Of a stretch of DNA of 64,000 nt, positions 36,870 through 44,679 are shown piece by piece. The notes beneath the pieces are model-generated. The model had not been told where the DNA came from and did no database searches. It saw nothing but the letters and a program-made list of their open reading frames with translations. The translations under genes were made by a program, and so were the position numbers. The stretch is from Oscillospiraceae bacterium (GTDB taxonomy: Bacteria; Bacillota; Clostridia; Oscillospirales; Acutalibacteraceae), in NCBI GenBank assembly GCA_022483045.1, contig JAKVOA010000002.1, positions 233,501 through 297,500 of the forward strand, given 5' to 3'. How positions within the stretch are numbered: position 1 is the first letter of the stretch; each line of letters starts with the position of its first letter.

Positions 36870-38474
36870 ATGAAAATACTGATTCAAAACGGTACGATTG
36901 TTGACGGTACCGGCAAACCCGGGTACAAAGCTGACCTGTTGATACAAGGTGGAAAAATTGCAGCGATTGGCAGCCTTTCGCCTGAAAATGCAGAAAAAGT
37001 AATTGATGCTGCCGGGCTGGTGGTCGCCCCCGGATTTATCGATACCCACAGCCACAGCGACCTACAGGTGCTGGTGCACCCGGAAGTAAAGCCGAAAGTC
37101 ATGCAGGGAATAACGACTGAGGTCTTGGGACAGGACGGCATTTCTATGGCGCCGCTGCCCGAACAGTATATTGGCCCCTGGCGTAAAAATCTGGCTGGCC
37201 TGGATGGAGACAGCGACGACATCGACTGGCACTATAAAAACACCGCCGGCTACCTGAAAATGATTGAGGCCGCCCGCCCCGGCTTAAACGAATGCTACTT
37301 AGTGCCCCACGGCAATATCCGCATGGAGGCCATGGGCCTGGAAAACCGCCAGCCGAATGAAGACGAATTAGCTGCCATGTGCCGCATTACCCGCCGGGAA
37401 ATGGAGGCCGGCGCGGTGGGCCTTTCCACTGGACTCATCTATATGCCCTGTGCATACTCTCAGGTCAGAGAAATTATTGAAATGTGCAAAGTCGTCGCGG
37501 AATACGATGGTATCTTTGTCATTCATCAGCGCAGCGAAGCAGACTCAATTCTGGATTCTATGAAAGAAGTAATCAAAATTGGCCGCGAATCCGGCGTAAA
37601 AATTCACTATTCTCATTTCAAAGTCTGCGGTAAAAAGAACTGGGACAAAATAGACCAGGTCATTGCTCTGCTGGAGGAAGCAGAGGCCGAGGGTATCCGT
37701 GTCAGTTTTGACCAGTATCCCTATGTAGCCGGCAGCACCATGCTGGGGGTCATTCTGCCGCCGTGGGTTCACGACGGCGGCACCGACAAAGTGCTGGAGC
37801 GCCTGGCCGACCCCACCCTGCGCAAAAAGATGGTTTACGATATTGAGCATGGCATTCCCGGCTGGGACAACTTTGTTGAATTCGCCGGACTGGATCAGAT
37901 TTTTGTTACCAGTGTCAAACACGCTAAAAACGAAGACGCTGTAGGCCTCAGCCTGACTCAGCTGGGCAAGCTGCGCGGCAAAGACCCCTATGACGCCACC
38001 TTTGACCTTCTCCTGGAAGAGGAAAATGCGGTCGGCATGGTCGATTTTTACGGAACAGAAGAGCACGTGCAGCGCTTTATGAAGCGCCCGGAAATGAATG
38101 CCTGCACCGACGGCCTTTTGGGCGGAAAACCGCACCCCCGCGTATACGGCGCGTTTCCACGCATCTTAGGTAAATATGTGCGCGAAGACAAGGCCCTGAC
38201 GCTGGAAGAAGCCATCTATAAAATGACCAAAAAGCCCGCCTCTACTTTCAATATTGTCGGCCGCGGGGAAGTAAAAGAGGGCAACTGGGCAGATCTCACC
38301 CTTTTCAATCCCAATACGGTCATAGACAAAGGCACCTTTACTGATCCGGCACAGTACCCGGAAGGCATTGCGTATGTTTTGATAAACGGCGAGCTCACCG
38401 TTTCCGATGCAAAGCATACCGGCGACCGCTCCGGTGTGGTTCTGCGCAAACAGGGAACGGAAGTCCGCGTTTAA
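36870..38474 (+). CDS. N-acyl-D-amino-acid deacylase-like amidohydrolase
   Basis: 534 residues from the ATG at 36870 (GAGGTG upstream). DTHSHSDL carries the first two His; HYSHFKVCGKKNW and TDGLLGGKPHPR are typical of the D-aminoacylase family, as is GAFPRILGKYV near the end. The usual Cys ligand motif N-C-G is replaced by Q-D-G (GQDGIS), a known-looking sub-branch. Substrate may be an N-acyl- or N-carbamoyl-D-amino acid. The 150-bp gap upstream may hold a weak extra promoter (TTGATG and TGATAA, 17 bp apart). Confidence 0.87.
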   Translation: MKILIQNGTIVDGTGKPGYKADLLIQGGKIAAIGSLSPENAEKVIDAAGLVVAPGFIDTHSHSDLQVLVHPEVKPKVMQGITTEVLGQDGISMAPLPEQYIGPWRKNLAGLDGDSDDIDWHYKNTAGYLKMIEAARPGLNECYLVPHGNIRMEAMGLENRQPNEDELAAMCRITRREMEAGAVGLSTGLIYMPCAYSQVREIIEMCKVVAEYDGIFVIHQRSEADSILDSMKEVIKIGRESGVKIHYSHFKVCGKKNWDKIDQVIALLEEAEAEGIRVSFDQYPYVAGSTMLGVILPPWVHDGGTDKVLERLADPTLRKKMVYDIEHGIPGWDNFVEFAGLDQIFVTSVKHAKNEDAVGLSLTQLGKLRGKDPYDATFDLLLEEENAVGMVDFYGTEEHVQRFMKRPEMNACTDGLLGGKPHPRVYGAFPRILGKYVREDKALTLEEAIYKMTKKPASTFNIVGRGEVKEGNWADLTLFNPNTVIDKGTFTDPAQYPEGIAYVLINGELTVSDAKHTGDRSGVVLRKQGTEVRV

Positions 38475-38498
38475 TTCGACTACAAAAGGAGCATTTTT

Positions 38499-38867
38499 AT
38501 GAAAGAGATTCGGACAAGCAAGGCCCCCGGCGCTATCGGGCCATATTCTCAGGCTTTTGTCAGCGGCGGCCTGCTGTACGCCTCCGGTCAAATCCCCGTT
38601 GACCCGGCCACTGGCAGCGTGCCGCAGGGCATCGCCGCCCAAGCTGAGCAAAGCTGCCGCAATGTGGGCGCCCTGCTGGAAGCCGCCGGCACAGGCTTTC
38701 CGCGTGTGCTAAAGACCACCTGCTTTTTAGCCGACATGGGCGATTTCGGCGTTTTTAATGAAGTATATGCCCGCTCTTTTACCTCAAAGCCCGCCCGCAG
38801 CTGTGTAGCGGTCAAAGCCCTGCCCAAAGGCGTTCTCTGCGAAATTGAAGTCATTGCGGAAGTGTAA
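38499..38867 (+). CDS. ridA: RidA family reactive-intermediate deaminase
   Basis: 122 residues, AAAAGGAGC upstream. The RidA signature is complete: PGAIGPYSQA at the start, ASGQIPVDP, and a late P-A-R-S-C-V-A-V with the Arg that binds the substrate carboxylate. RidA hydrolyses enamine/imine intermediates such as 2-aminoacrylate, the product-side intermediate of diaminopropionate ammonia-lyase. Last gene of the cluster. Confidence 0.95.
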   Translation: MKEIRTSKAPGAIGPYSQAFVSGGLLYASGQIPVDPATGSVPQGIAAQAEQSCRNVGALLEAAGTGFPRVLKTTCFLADMGDFGVFNEVYARSFTSKPARSCVAVKALPKGVLCEIEVIAEV

Positions 38868-38971
38868 GTCTTTTCTTTCCGCACAGCACCCAAACCCACG
38901 GGAAAATCCGTTTCATTTTCAACCGTTTTTACAAATCCTGTGGAAAAAATCCGATTGCCTCAGCCAGCCGC

Positions 38972-39024
38972 AAAAAAAAAGCAGACGACAGGGAAACATT
39001 TCTGTTTCCCGCCGCCTGCTTTTT
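38972..39024. terminator. Bidirectional terminator after ridA
   Basis: GCAG-CG-CAGGGAAACA pairs with TGTTTCCC-CG-CTGC with small bulges; an A-run precedes and a T-run follows, so it can serve ridA and the converging CLC gene. Confidence 0.88.
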
Positions 39025-39093
39025 GCTGTTCTGCTACCCAAAACTTCCCGGTAAACCAAACAGCGGCAAAAGGGTATTGTCTGTTTTAAAGGC

Positions 39094-40371
39094 TTATTCC
39101 GTCTTTTTATTGATAAATTTTGCATGGAATTTACTGTACAGAATGGTCTGCTCCGCGTACAGGCCGGTGTAACCGGAAAGCGCATACGAAATGGCACACG
39201 CCAAGAAGAAATACGGTGCACCACTGTAACCAAACAGTGAGCAGCCCAAAAGCAGGGCTGTAATGGGGCAGTTGACCACGCCGCAGAAAAGGCTGATAAG
39301 CCCCACGGCGGCGCCAAGCCTGGGGTCAAGTCCGAGCAGGCCGCCCATCCAGCAGCCAAAGGTCGCGCCGATAAAGAAGCTGGGCACGATTTCGCCGCCT
39401 TTATAGCCCGCGCCGAGAGTCAGCGCCGTCAATAGAATCTTCAACAAAAACGCCTCTGGCCGAGCCTGTCCGCAAATCGCACGCTCAATCACGTCCGTGC
39501 CGGCGCCCTCGTAATCAGCGGTGCCCAAAAGCAGGGTAATGCCAACCACCAGCGCGCCGCCAACCACAATGCGCAGATAGGCGTTGGAGAAAAAGTGCTG
39601 ATACAGCCGGCCGCTCAGCTGCAGCACCCTGCAGAAAAGGCTCGCCAGCAGCGCGCAGAGCGCCGCCAGCACCGCCACCTGCAAAGCAGGCATTAGGCTG
39701 ATTCCGTTCTCTACAGCCACCAAGGTAAAGTGCGCCGGTTTTGCGCCGCACTTCTGTGCAATGCCAGAGGCCAGCAGACTGGAAATACACACCGGCACCA
39801 GTGCCGAATAGTACATTTCCCCTACGCAGATGACCTCCATAGCAAACACGCCCGCCACGACCGGCGTGCCAAAAAGCGCAGAAAACACAGCCCCCATGCC
39901 GCACATAGTGGCCACGTGCAGGGACTTTTCATCCAATTTCAGCAGGCGGCCTGTACTGTAGCCCAGGCTGCCGCCGATCTGCAGCGCTGCGCCCTCCCGC
40001 CCAGCAGAGCCGCCAAACAGGTGCGTAATGGCAGTCGCAGCAAAGATCAGCGGCGCCATGCGCGCAGGCAGCGGCTGCGGCGAGCGCACCGCCAACAGCA
40101 CCAGGTTGGTGCCGCGGCTTTTCTGTACCCCACACAGGCGGTACAGCCAAACAATCAACAGGCCGCCCGCGGGCAGCAGGTAAAGCAGCCACCCGTTTTG
40201 CATACGGGTTTTTGTGCACCACTGCAGGACATAATAAAATAGTGTGCCGACCCCGCCGCCTATAACTACGCCGATACCGATGCTGAGCAGCACCCAGCGG
40301 AAAAAGGCTTGCAGTCTCTGCCCAACATGTTTTGCTTTTTTCTGCAGTTGCTCCTTATTTTTTTCCTCCAT
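39094..40371 (-). CDS. CLC-family anion/proton antiporter, possibly fluoride type
   Basis: 425 residues, CLC fold with about ten or more hydrophobic helices. The anion-path motifs are GSAGREGAALQ (gating Glu in GREG) and GYKGGEIVPSFF. At the place of the GSGIP motif of chloride CLCs it has GTNLV; loss of GSGIP and an Asn there recall the fluoride-exporting CLC-F branch, but this assignment is inference and no fluoride riboswitch was found upstream. It follows an acetyltransferase gene by 36 bp on the same strand. Confidence 0.88.
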   Translation of the reverse strand: MEEKNKEQLQKKAKHVGQRLQAFFRWVLLSIGIGVVIGGGVGTLFYYVLQWCTKTRMQNGWLLYLLPAGGLLIVWLYRLCGVQKSRGTNLVLLAVRSPQPLPARMAPLIFAATAITHLFGGSAGREGAALQIGGSLGYSTGRLLKLDEKSLHVATMCGMGAVFSALFGTPVVAGVFAMEVICVGEMYYSALVPVCISSLLASGIAQKCGAKPAHFTLVAVENGISLMPALQVAVLAALCALLASLFCRVLQLSGRLYQHFFSNAYLRIVVGGALVVGITLLLGTADYEGAGTDVIERAICGQARPEAFLLKILLTALTLGAGYKGGEIVPSFFIGATFGCWMGGLLGLDPRLGAAVGLISLFCGVVNCPITALLLGCSLFGYSGAPYFFLACAISYALSGYTGLYAEQTILYSKFHAKFINKKTE

Positions 40372-40407
40372 GAAACCTGTGTTTCTCCTCCGCAGTCATT
40401 TGTTTTG

Positions 40408-40977
40408 TCAATCTGTTTTCTCTCTTTTTTTCGCTGTTTCACGCCAATTCTGCAGGGGCCGCGGACGTTTTGGCAGCGGCTGCAGTTGCTTTGCCAGCAC
40501 CGACACATCGCACCATTTGCCCAGCTTATAGCCCACATGCGGGTAAAGGCACAGTTCCTCAAAACCACGTGCATGGCAAAAACCCACGCTTTCCGGGTTT
40601 GGCACAACAACCTTTGCGTACAGCTGCATACAGCCCGCCTTTTTCAGCAGGCGCTCAAGCTCTCGATACAAGGCGCTGCCCATTCCCTGCCCGCGGTGTG
40701 GCCAGCTGACATAAATGCTGATTTGGGCAGACCAGCGGAAAGCGGCGCTTTGCTGCAACCTTTGGGCATAAGCGCAGGCCAGCACACGGCCGTCCTCTTC
40801 ACAGACAAGCCACGGATACTCCCGCTGTGCTGCTTCCGCGCGCGCGGCCATCTCTGCCGCGCTTGGGGCTTTGCCTTCCAGGGTAATCACAGTTTCCCGT
40901 ACATACGGCGCATAAATCTGCGCAAGCTGCGCTGCATCTTTTTTTTGCACCGGGCGAATCTTCCAATCCTTTTTCAT
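40408..40977 (-). CDS. GNAT N-acetyltransferase, phosphinothricin-acetyltransferase-like
   Basis: 189 residues. The acetyl-CoA motif is PHRGQGMGSALY at about residues 93-104; IYAPYV near residue 21 and the following T-x-E pattern match the Pat/MnaT group that acetylates methionine derivatives or phosphinothricin. AAAGGAG precedes the start. It has its own promoter (41079-41107) and probably shares a transcript with the CLC gene. Confidence 0.85.
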   Translation of the reverse strand: MKKDWKIRPVQKKDAAQLAQIYAPYVRETVITLEGKAPSAAEMAARAEAAQREYPWLVCEEDGRVLACAYAQRLQQSAAFRWSAQISIYVSWPHRGQGMGSALYRELERLLKKAGCMQLYAKVVVPNPESVGFCHARGFEELCLYPHVGYKLGKWCDVSVLAKQLQPLPKRPRPLQNWRETAKKREKTD

Positions 40978-41078
40978 ACCGCATACTCCTTTCCTGCCTG
41001 CAGTGGCTGCCGGCTGTTATTCTGTTATTTTTATGTATTTTATTCTGAGGATATTATAAAATTTACCTAATTACTTTA

Positions 41079-41107
41079 ATTATAGAATAAAAGCGGCGCA
41101 AAAACAA
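41079..41107 (-). promoter_or_regulatory. Promoter of the acetyltransferase-CLC unit
   Basis: On the minus strand TTGTTT (41102-41107), 17-bp spacer, TATAAT (41079-41084). It lies downstream of the ncRNA terminator, so the two are separate transcription units. Confidence 0.65.
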
Positions 41108-41150
41108 GCAGAGGAGCACCCGCCGCCGGGCCTTCGCCTTTTTATAAAAT

Positions 41151-41177
41151 CAAAAAGGGCAGCCTAAAAGGCTGCCC
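41151..41177 (-). terminator. Terminator of the small RNA
   Basis: On the minus strand GGGCAGCC pairs with GGCTGCCC across a short loop and is followed by TTTTTG. Confidence 0.9.
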
Positions 41178-41280
41178 CTCATCATACACAGTTCCTGCTC
41201 ACCGAAGTGAAGCTGCGGCGATTCCGCATGGCGCTGATTCAAATATATCGCGCGGACCACGTTTGTCCGAACTTGTACTG
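41151..41280 (-). ncRNA. Stand-alone structured small RNA of unknown class
   Basis: A strong promoter and a strong terminator enclose about 130 nt without a gene. Reading the minus strand, the transcript can form: AGTTC near the 5' end pairing with GAACT before the terminator; a GGAC/GTCC hairpin; a GCGG/CCGC hairpin; a TCAC-UUCG-GTGA hairpin; and the terminator GGGCAGCC-TTTT-GGCTGCCC with five T. It matches no RNA class I know (not SRP, tmRNA, RNase P, or a recognised 6S). Confidence 0.7.
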
Positions 41281-41286
41281 TAATAT

Positions 41287-41315
41287 AGTATACAGTACTT
41301 CTCCAATTTTGTCAA
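41287..41315 (-). promoter_or_regulatory. Promoter of the small RNA
   Basis: TTGACA (41310-41315) and TATACT (41287-41292) with an exact 17-bp spacer on the minus strand, among the strongest promoters in the window. It starts about 80 bp after the pgm stop codon. Confidence 0.85.
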
Positions 41316-41394
41316 GGGCAAAATGTGAATTTTTTATTACATTTATTTAAAAAAACACGGTATTTTGCTCTAAAATATTACATTATGTAACAAA

Positions 41395-43095
41395 TTACAG
41401 CCCAAGCAGCGCTTTTCCACTCTGAGCGAGGGCATCGGTCAGCGCCAGGCTCTCTGCCTCATCTTTGCCACGCACAGAAATATAAACTTTGATTTTCGGC
41501 TCGGTGCCGGAGGGGCGCACAATAACCTTGCAGCTGTTTTCCAGGCGGTACTCCAGTACATTGGATTTGGGCAGGTCGATTGTACTCTCTTTGCCGGCGT
41601 CGCTGCGCACGCTCTGCTGGTAGTCGCTCCAGCCCACGACCTTGAAGCCGGAAATTTCGGCCGGCGCGTTTTTGCGCAGGGTCCCCATAATTTTCTGCAT
41701 CTGCAACATACCGTCTTCGCCCTCGAAGCCAAAGTTCAGGACACTGTTGCGGTAATAGCCATAGGTTTTGTAAAGGTCCTCCATGGCATCTGCCAAAGAC
41801 ATCCCTTTGTCTTTGTACCAGCTGGCCATTTCGCAGATGAGCATAGTTGCATCCACGGCGTCTTTGTCGCGCACATAGCCGCCGGAAAGGTAGCCATAGC
41901 TCTCCTCAAAGCCCAAAAGGAAGCGGTCCTCTTCCCCTTTTGCCTCCAGCATGGCAATCTGGTCGCCGATATACTTAAATCCGGTCAAGACGCGGTGCAT
42001 CTCGATACCATAGGTCTTGGCAACGGCGTCCACCATATCGGTGCTGACAATGGTGGTAACGGCAACTGGCACCTTGGGCAGGCGGCCCTGCTCTTTTTTG
42101 GCACTGGCGATGAAGTTTAACAGCAGAATGCCCACTTCATTGCCGGTCATCAGGCGAAACTTCTCGCCCTGTTTTACGGCAATGCCGCAGCGGTCGCAGT
42201 CTGGGTCGGTGGCAATCAGCAGGTCGTCACCGGTTTTTTCGCACAGCTCCAAGCCTTTCTGCAGCGCTTCGCGAATTTCGGGGTTCGGGAACGGGCAGGT
42301 CGGGAAGTTGCCATCCGGCCACTCCTGCTCTGGCACGACATCCACTTTGGCGACGCCTAGGCGCTGCATAATACGGGTGCAGCATACGCGGCCGGTGCCA
42401 TTGAGCGGCGTATAAACGACCTTCAAATTATTGCAGGGCTTCTGTAAAATCCGCTGTGCATAAACAGCATCCAGGAAAGCATCCAGTACAGAATCGGGGA
42501 TCTCGACAATCAGTCCCTTTTTTGCGCCCTCGTCATACGGCATGCGGCGGATATCCCGAAACAGGTCGGTGTGGTCAATCTCGCTCTGCACATCTTCGGC
42601 CATCTGCGCGGTAATCTGGCAACCGTCGTCGCCGTATACTTTATAGCCGTTGTACTTGGCGGGGTTATGGCTTGCGGTCACGTTAATGCCCGCATCGCAG
42701 TGCAGATCGCGCACCGCAAAAGACAGGGTCGGTGTAGGGGACAGCCACGGGTAAATGTGTGCTGTAATGCCGTTTGCAGCCAATACAGCGGCGCAGTCTT
42801 TTGCGAAAACATCAGACTTGATACGGCTGTCATAGGCGATTGCCACACTGGGCTGGCGGCCTATCACGTGTTTGTTCAAATAATTTGCCAGGCCCTGGGT
42901 TGCCTGCCCTACAGTGTAGATATTCATGCGGTTGGTGCCCGCGCCGATTACACCGCGCAGACCTGCGGTGCCAAAGGAAAGGCTGCGGTAAAAGCGGTCG
43001 TTGATTTCTTCCGGTTTGTCCTTAATTTCCTGCAGTTCCTTGGTAAGGTCGGGGTCAGCAAGGTCCTGTGCCAGCCATTTTTCGTATTCTGTCAT
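41395..43095 (-). CDS. pgcA: Phosphoglucomutase / phosphomannomutase
   Basis: 566 residues, the long Firmicutes alpha-phosphoglucomutase type. The phosphoserine is in TASHNP, the metal loop is DPDCDR, the sugar loop GFEESYGYL, and the phosphate-binding site RPSGTEPK near the C terminus. It interconverts glucose 1- and 6-phosphate. A phosphoesterase gene lies 69 bp upstream on the same strand. Confidence 0.94.
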   Translation of the reverse strand: MTEYEKWLAQDLADPDLTKELQEIKDKPEEINDRFYRSLSFGTAGLRGVIGAGTNRMNIYTVGQATQGLANYLNKHVIGRQPSVAIAYDSRIKSDVFAKDCAAVLAANGITAHIYPWLSPTPTLSFAVRDLHCDAGINVTASHNPAKYNGYKVYGDDGCQITAQMAEDVQSEIDHTDLFRDIRRMPYDEGAKKGLIVEIPDSVLDAFLDAVYAQRILQKPCNNLKVVYTPLNGTGRVCCTRIMQRLGVAKVDVVPEQEWPDGNFPTCPFPNPEIREALQKGLELCEKTGDDLLIATDPDCDRCGIAVKQGEKFRLMTGNEVGILLLNFIASAKKEQGRLPKVPVAVTTIVSTDMVDAVAKTYGIEMHRVLTGFKYIGDQIAMLEAKGEEDRFLLGFEESYGYLSGGYVRDKDAVDATMLICEMASWYKDKGMSLADAMEDLYKTYGYYRNSVLNFGFEGEDGMLQMQKIMGTLRKNAPAEISGFKVVGWSDYQQSVRSDAGKESTIDLPKSNVLEYRLENSCKVIVRPSGTEPKIKVYISVRGKDEAESLALTDALAQSGKALLGL

Positions 43096-43164
43096 TGCGA
43101 ATTCCTCCCTGTCTGTTATGGATAAGCCGCGTATTTTGGGTTTTTGCGCAGCCTGTCGGCAAAA

Positions 43165-43632
43165 TTAGTGCAGATGAACAATATTGGTGACAATCCCTGC
43201 CTCGGTCAGGTCCACATAGCCGTATGTGCCCATACTGCCATGCAGGGAACCGGGATTTAGGATATAAAGGCCGTCGTCGTACTCAGTTAAGGGCTCATGT
43301 GTATGACCGAAAAGCAAAATCTGCGCGCCGTTTTCGCGCGCGGCCTGCTCTACCCGGTAGAGCCCGTACTTTACCTGCTCAGCATAGCCGTGCGTCATAA
43401 AGAAGCGCCGGCCGCCGATTTCCGCAGTCAGGCTGGCGGGCAGGTGGCTGCCCCAGTCGCAGTTGCCGCGCACCAGGTAAAACTGCTTTTTCGGAAACGC
43501 TTTTTTTGCCTGCTCGGCTTCGTCTTCGCCGTCGCCCAAGTGCACCACCACCTCGGCTGTGGGCTGCGCGGCCAGGGCCCGGTGCAGGGCCCACTGGTCA
43601 TGATGGGTATCAGAAACCACCAGTACGCGCAT
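43165..43632 (-). CDS. Second YfcE/MJ0936-family metallophosphoesterase
   Basis: 155 residues from the ATG ending at 43632; a longer open frame exists but family members start at MRVLVVSDTHH. Motifs: SDTHHD, HLGDGEDE, RGNCDWG, THGY and GHTHEP. The GNCD and GHTH boxes match the gene at 2.5-3.1 kb, from which it differs in length. The ribosome site is weak (GGGGCGG). It is divergent from the three-gene cassette. Confidence 0.88.
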   Translation of the reverse strand: MRVLVVSDTHHDQWALHRALAAQPTAEVVVHLGDGEDEAEQAKKAFPKKQFYLVRGNCDWGSHLPASLTAEIGGRRFFMTHGYAEQVKYGLYRVEQAARENGAQILLFGHTHEPLTEYDDGLYILNPGSLHGSMGTYGYVDLTEAGIVTNIVHLH

Positions 43633-43657
43633 TTTTTGAACCGCCCCATTTCCTCTG

Positions 43658-43686
43658 TCATATCGTAAGGACAGCACGCATACTTT
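43658..43686 (+). promoter_or_regulatory. Sigma-E-like promoter of the three-gene cassette
   Basis: TCATATC (43658-43664), 14 bp, CATACTTT (43679-43686): six of seven matches to the sigma-E -35 and nearly all of CATACAnT, at the correct spacing, 21 bp before the first start codon. Confidence 0.65.
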
Positions 43687-43707
43687 ACACAGAAGGAGTG
43701 TAGCTAT

Positions 43708-43914
43708 ATGCAGAAACGTCCTGACTTTTCGTTTTTATCCGGCAGTACGCCGCAGCAGATAACCCCAGAGCAGGTGCAGCAGCTGCTCGACAGTCTTTCT
43801 CCCGCTGACCGCCAGAAAATAGACAATGTATTAAACAGCAAAGAAACAACCGAAAAGCTGCTTTCAACCCCGCAGGCAAAAGAACTGATGAAAAAATTTG
43901 GCGGAGGGAAATAA
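43708..43914 (+). CDS. Unknown small protein, cassette gene 1
   Basis: 68 residues, AAGGAGTG upstream. Probably helical and soluble: ITPEQVQQLLDSLSPADRQK followed by NSKETTEKLLSTPQAKELMK. No family recognised. It lies 3 bp from the next gene and behind a sigma-E-like promoter, so mother-cell expression during sporulation is likely. Confidence 0.75.
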   Translation: MQKRPDFSFLSGSTPQQITPEQVQQLLDSLSPADRQKIDNVLNSKETTEKLLSTPQAKELMKKFGGGK

Positions 43915-43917
43915 ATT

Positions 43918-44298
43918 ATGGAAGACCTGGCCCAAAAACTTTCTGCAATGCTCAGCGACCCGGCCGCCATGGCGCAGGTAGAGTCGATTATGGGGGCACT
44001 GGGCGGTGGGGAAAAAGCGGCTTCCTCTGCCCCGCCGCCAAAGCCGCAGCCGGCCCCCGCGCCGCCAGCCCCCGCCGGCATGCCCGGCCTCAACGCAGAA
44101 ACCATTGGGCTGGTCACAAAGCTTGCCCCCATGCTTTCCGCTATGCAGCAGGAAGACAACAGCACCCGCCTTTTACGTGCGCTGCGCCCGATGCTGGGCG
44201 AGCCGCGCCAAAAGAAACTGGATGAGGCCATGCGCCTATTGCAGCTGATGCGGGCGCTGCCGCTGCTGAAACAGACGGGGATTTTGGGACAGCAGTAA
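43918..44298 (+). CDS. Unknown protein with proline-rich linker, cassette gene 2
   Basis: 126 residues. The N-terminal helix (MEDLAQKLSAMLSDPAAMAQ) resembles the end of cassette gene 1. A Pro/Ala-rich linker follows (about 40-58), then a helical C terminus (TRLLRALRPMLGEPRQKKLD). GGAGGG precedes the start. Function unknown; co-transcribed with its neighbours. Confidence 0.75.
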   Translation: MEDLAQKLSAMLSDPAAMAQVESIMGALGGGEKAASSAPPPKPQPAPAPPAPAGMPGLNAETIGLVTKLAPMLSAMQQEDNSTRLLRALRPMLGEPRQKKLDEAMRLLQLMRALPLLKQTGILGQQ

Positions 44299-44325
44299 AA
44301 AGCAAAACGAAAGGGGGCGTTCTTT

Positions 44326-44670
44326 ATGGCAGGCAGGGAAACAGAAGACATGCAGCAGATGCGTCGGGACGCCATCCGCCGTACACAGGAAATGGTGCGC
44401 CGGGCACAGGCGCCGCCGGGCTACACCGGCAGCACCTTTTCCGGAAAAGGGCCCCCAAAGGCGCCGCCCCCAAAACCTGCCGCGCCGCCCCCCGCCAAAG
44501 AAGCGCCGCCTGCCCCGCCAAAAAAGCAAGCACCTGCTGCGCCCGGTTTTTTTGAGGCGCTCTTTTCAGACGGTGAGCGCAACCTGCTGCTCAGTGTTTT
44601 GCTGCTGCTCATGCAGGAAGAGCACTCTGACCCCGCCCTGCTGTTTGCGCTTCTGTATCTTTTGCTGTAA
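44326..44670 (+). CDS. Unknown proline-rich protein with hydrophobic C terminus, cassette gene 3
   Basis: 114 residues. A charged helical N terminus (TEDMQQMRRDAIRRTQEMVR), a long Pro/Ala/Lys linker (about 43-80), then a short domain (FFEALFSDGERNLLLSVL...) ending in Leu-rich hydrophobic stretches around an acidic QEEHSDPALL. The C terminus could insert in a membrane or pack against a partner. AAAGGGGGCG upstream. Last gene of the cassette; it ends 10 bp from the converging proA. Confidence 0.72.
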   Translation: MAGRETEDMQQMRRDAIRRTQEMVRRAQAPPGYTGSTFSGKGPPKAPPPKPAAPPPAKEAPPAPPKKQAPAAPGFFEALFSDGERNLLLSVLLLLMQEEHSDPALLFALLYLLL

Positions 44671-44679
44671 AATCTTTGC

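Noticed and set aside
40978..41394. Fluoride riboswitch expected upstream of a CLC-F-like gene
   Set aside because: No fluoride-motif core was found; the structured RNA here has its own terminator and a separate promoter follows it.
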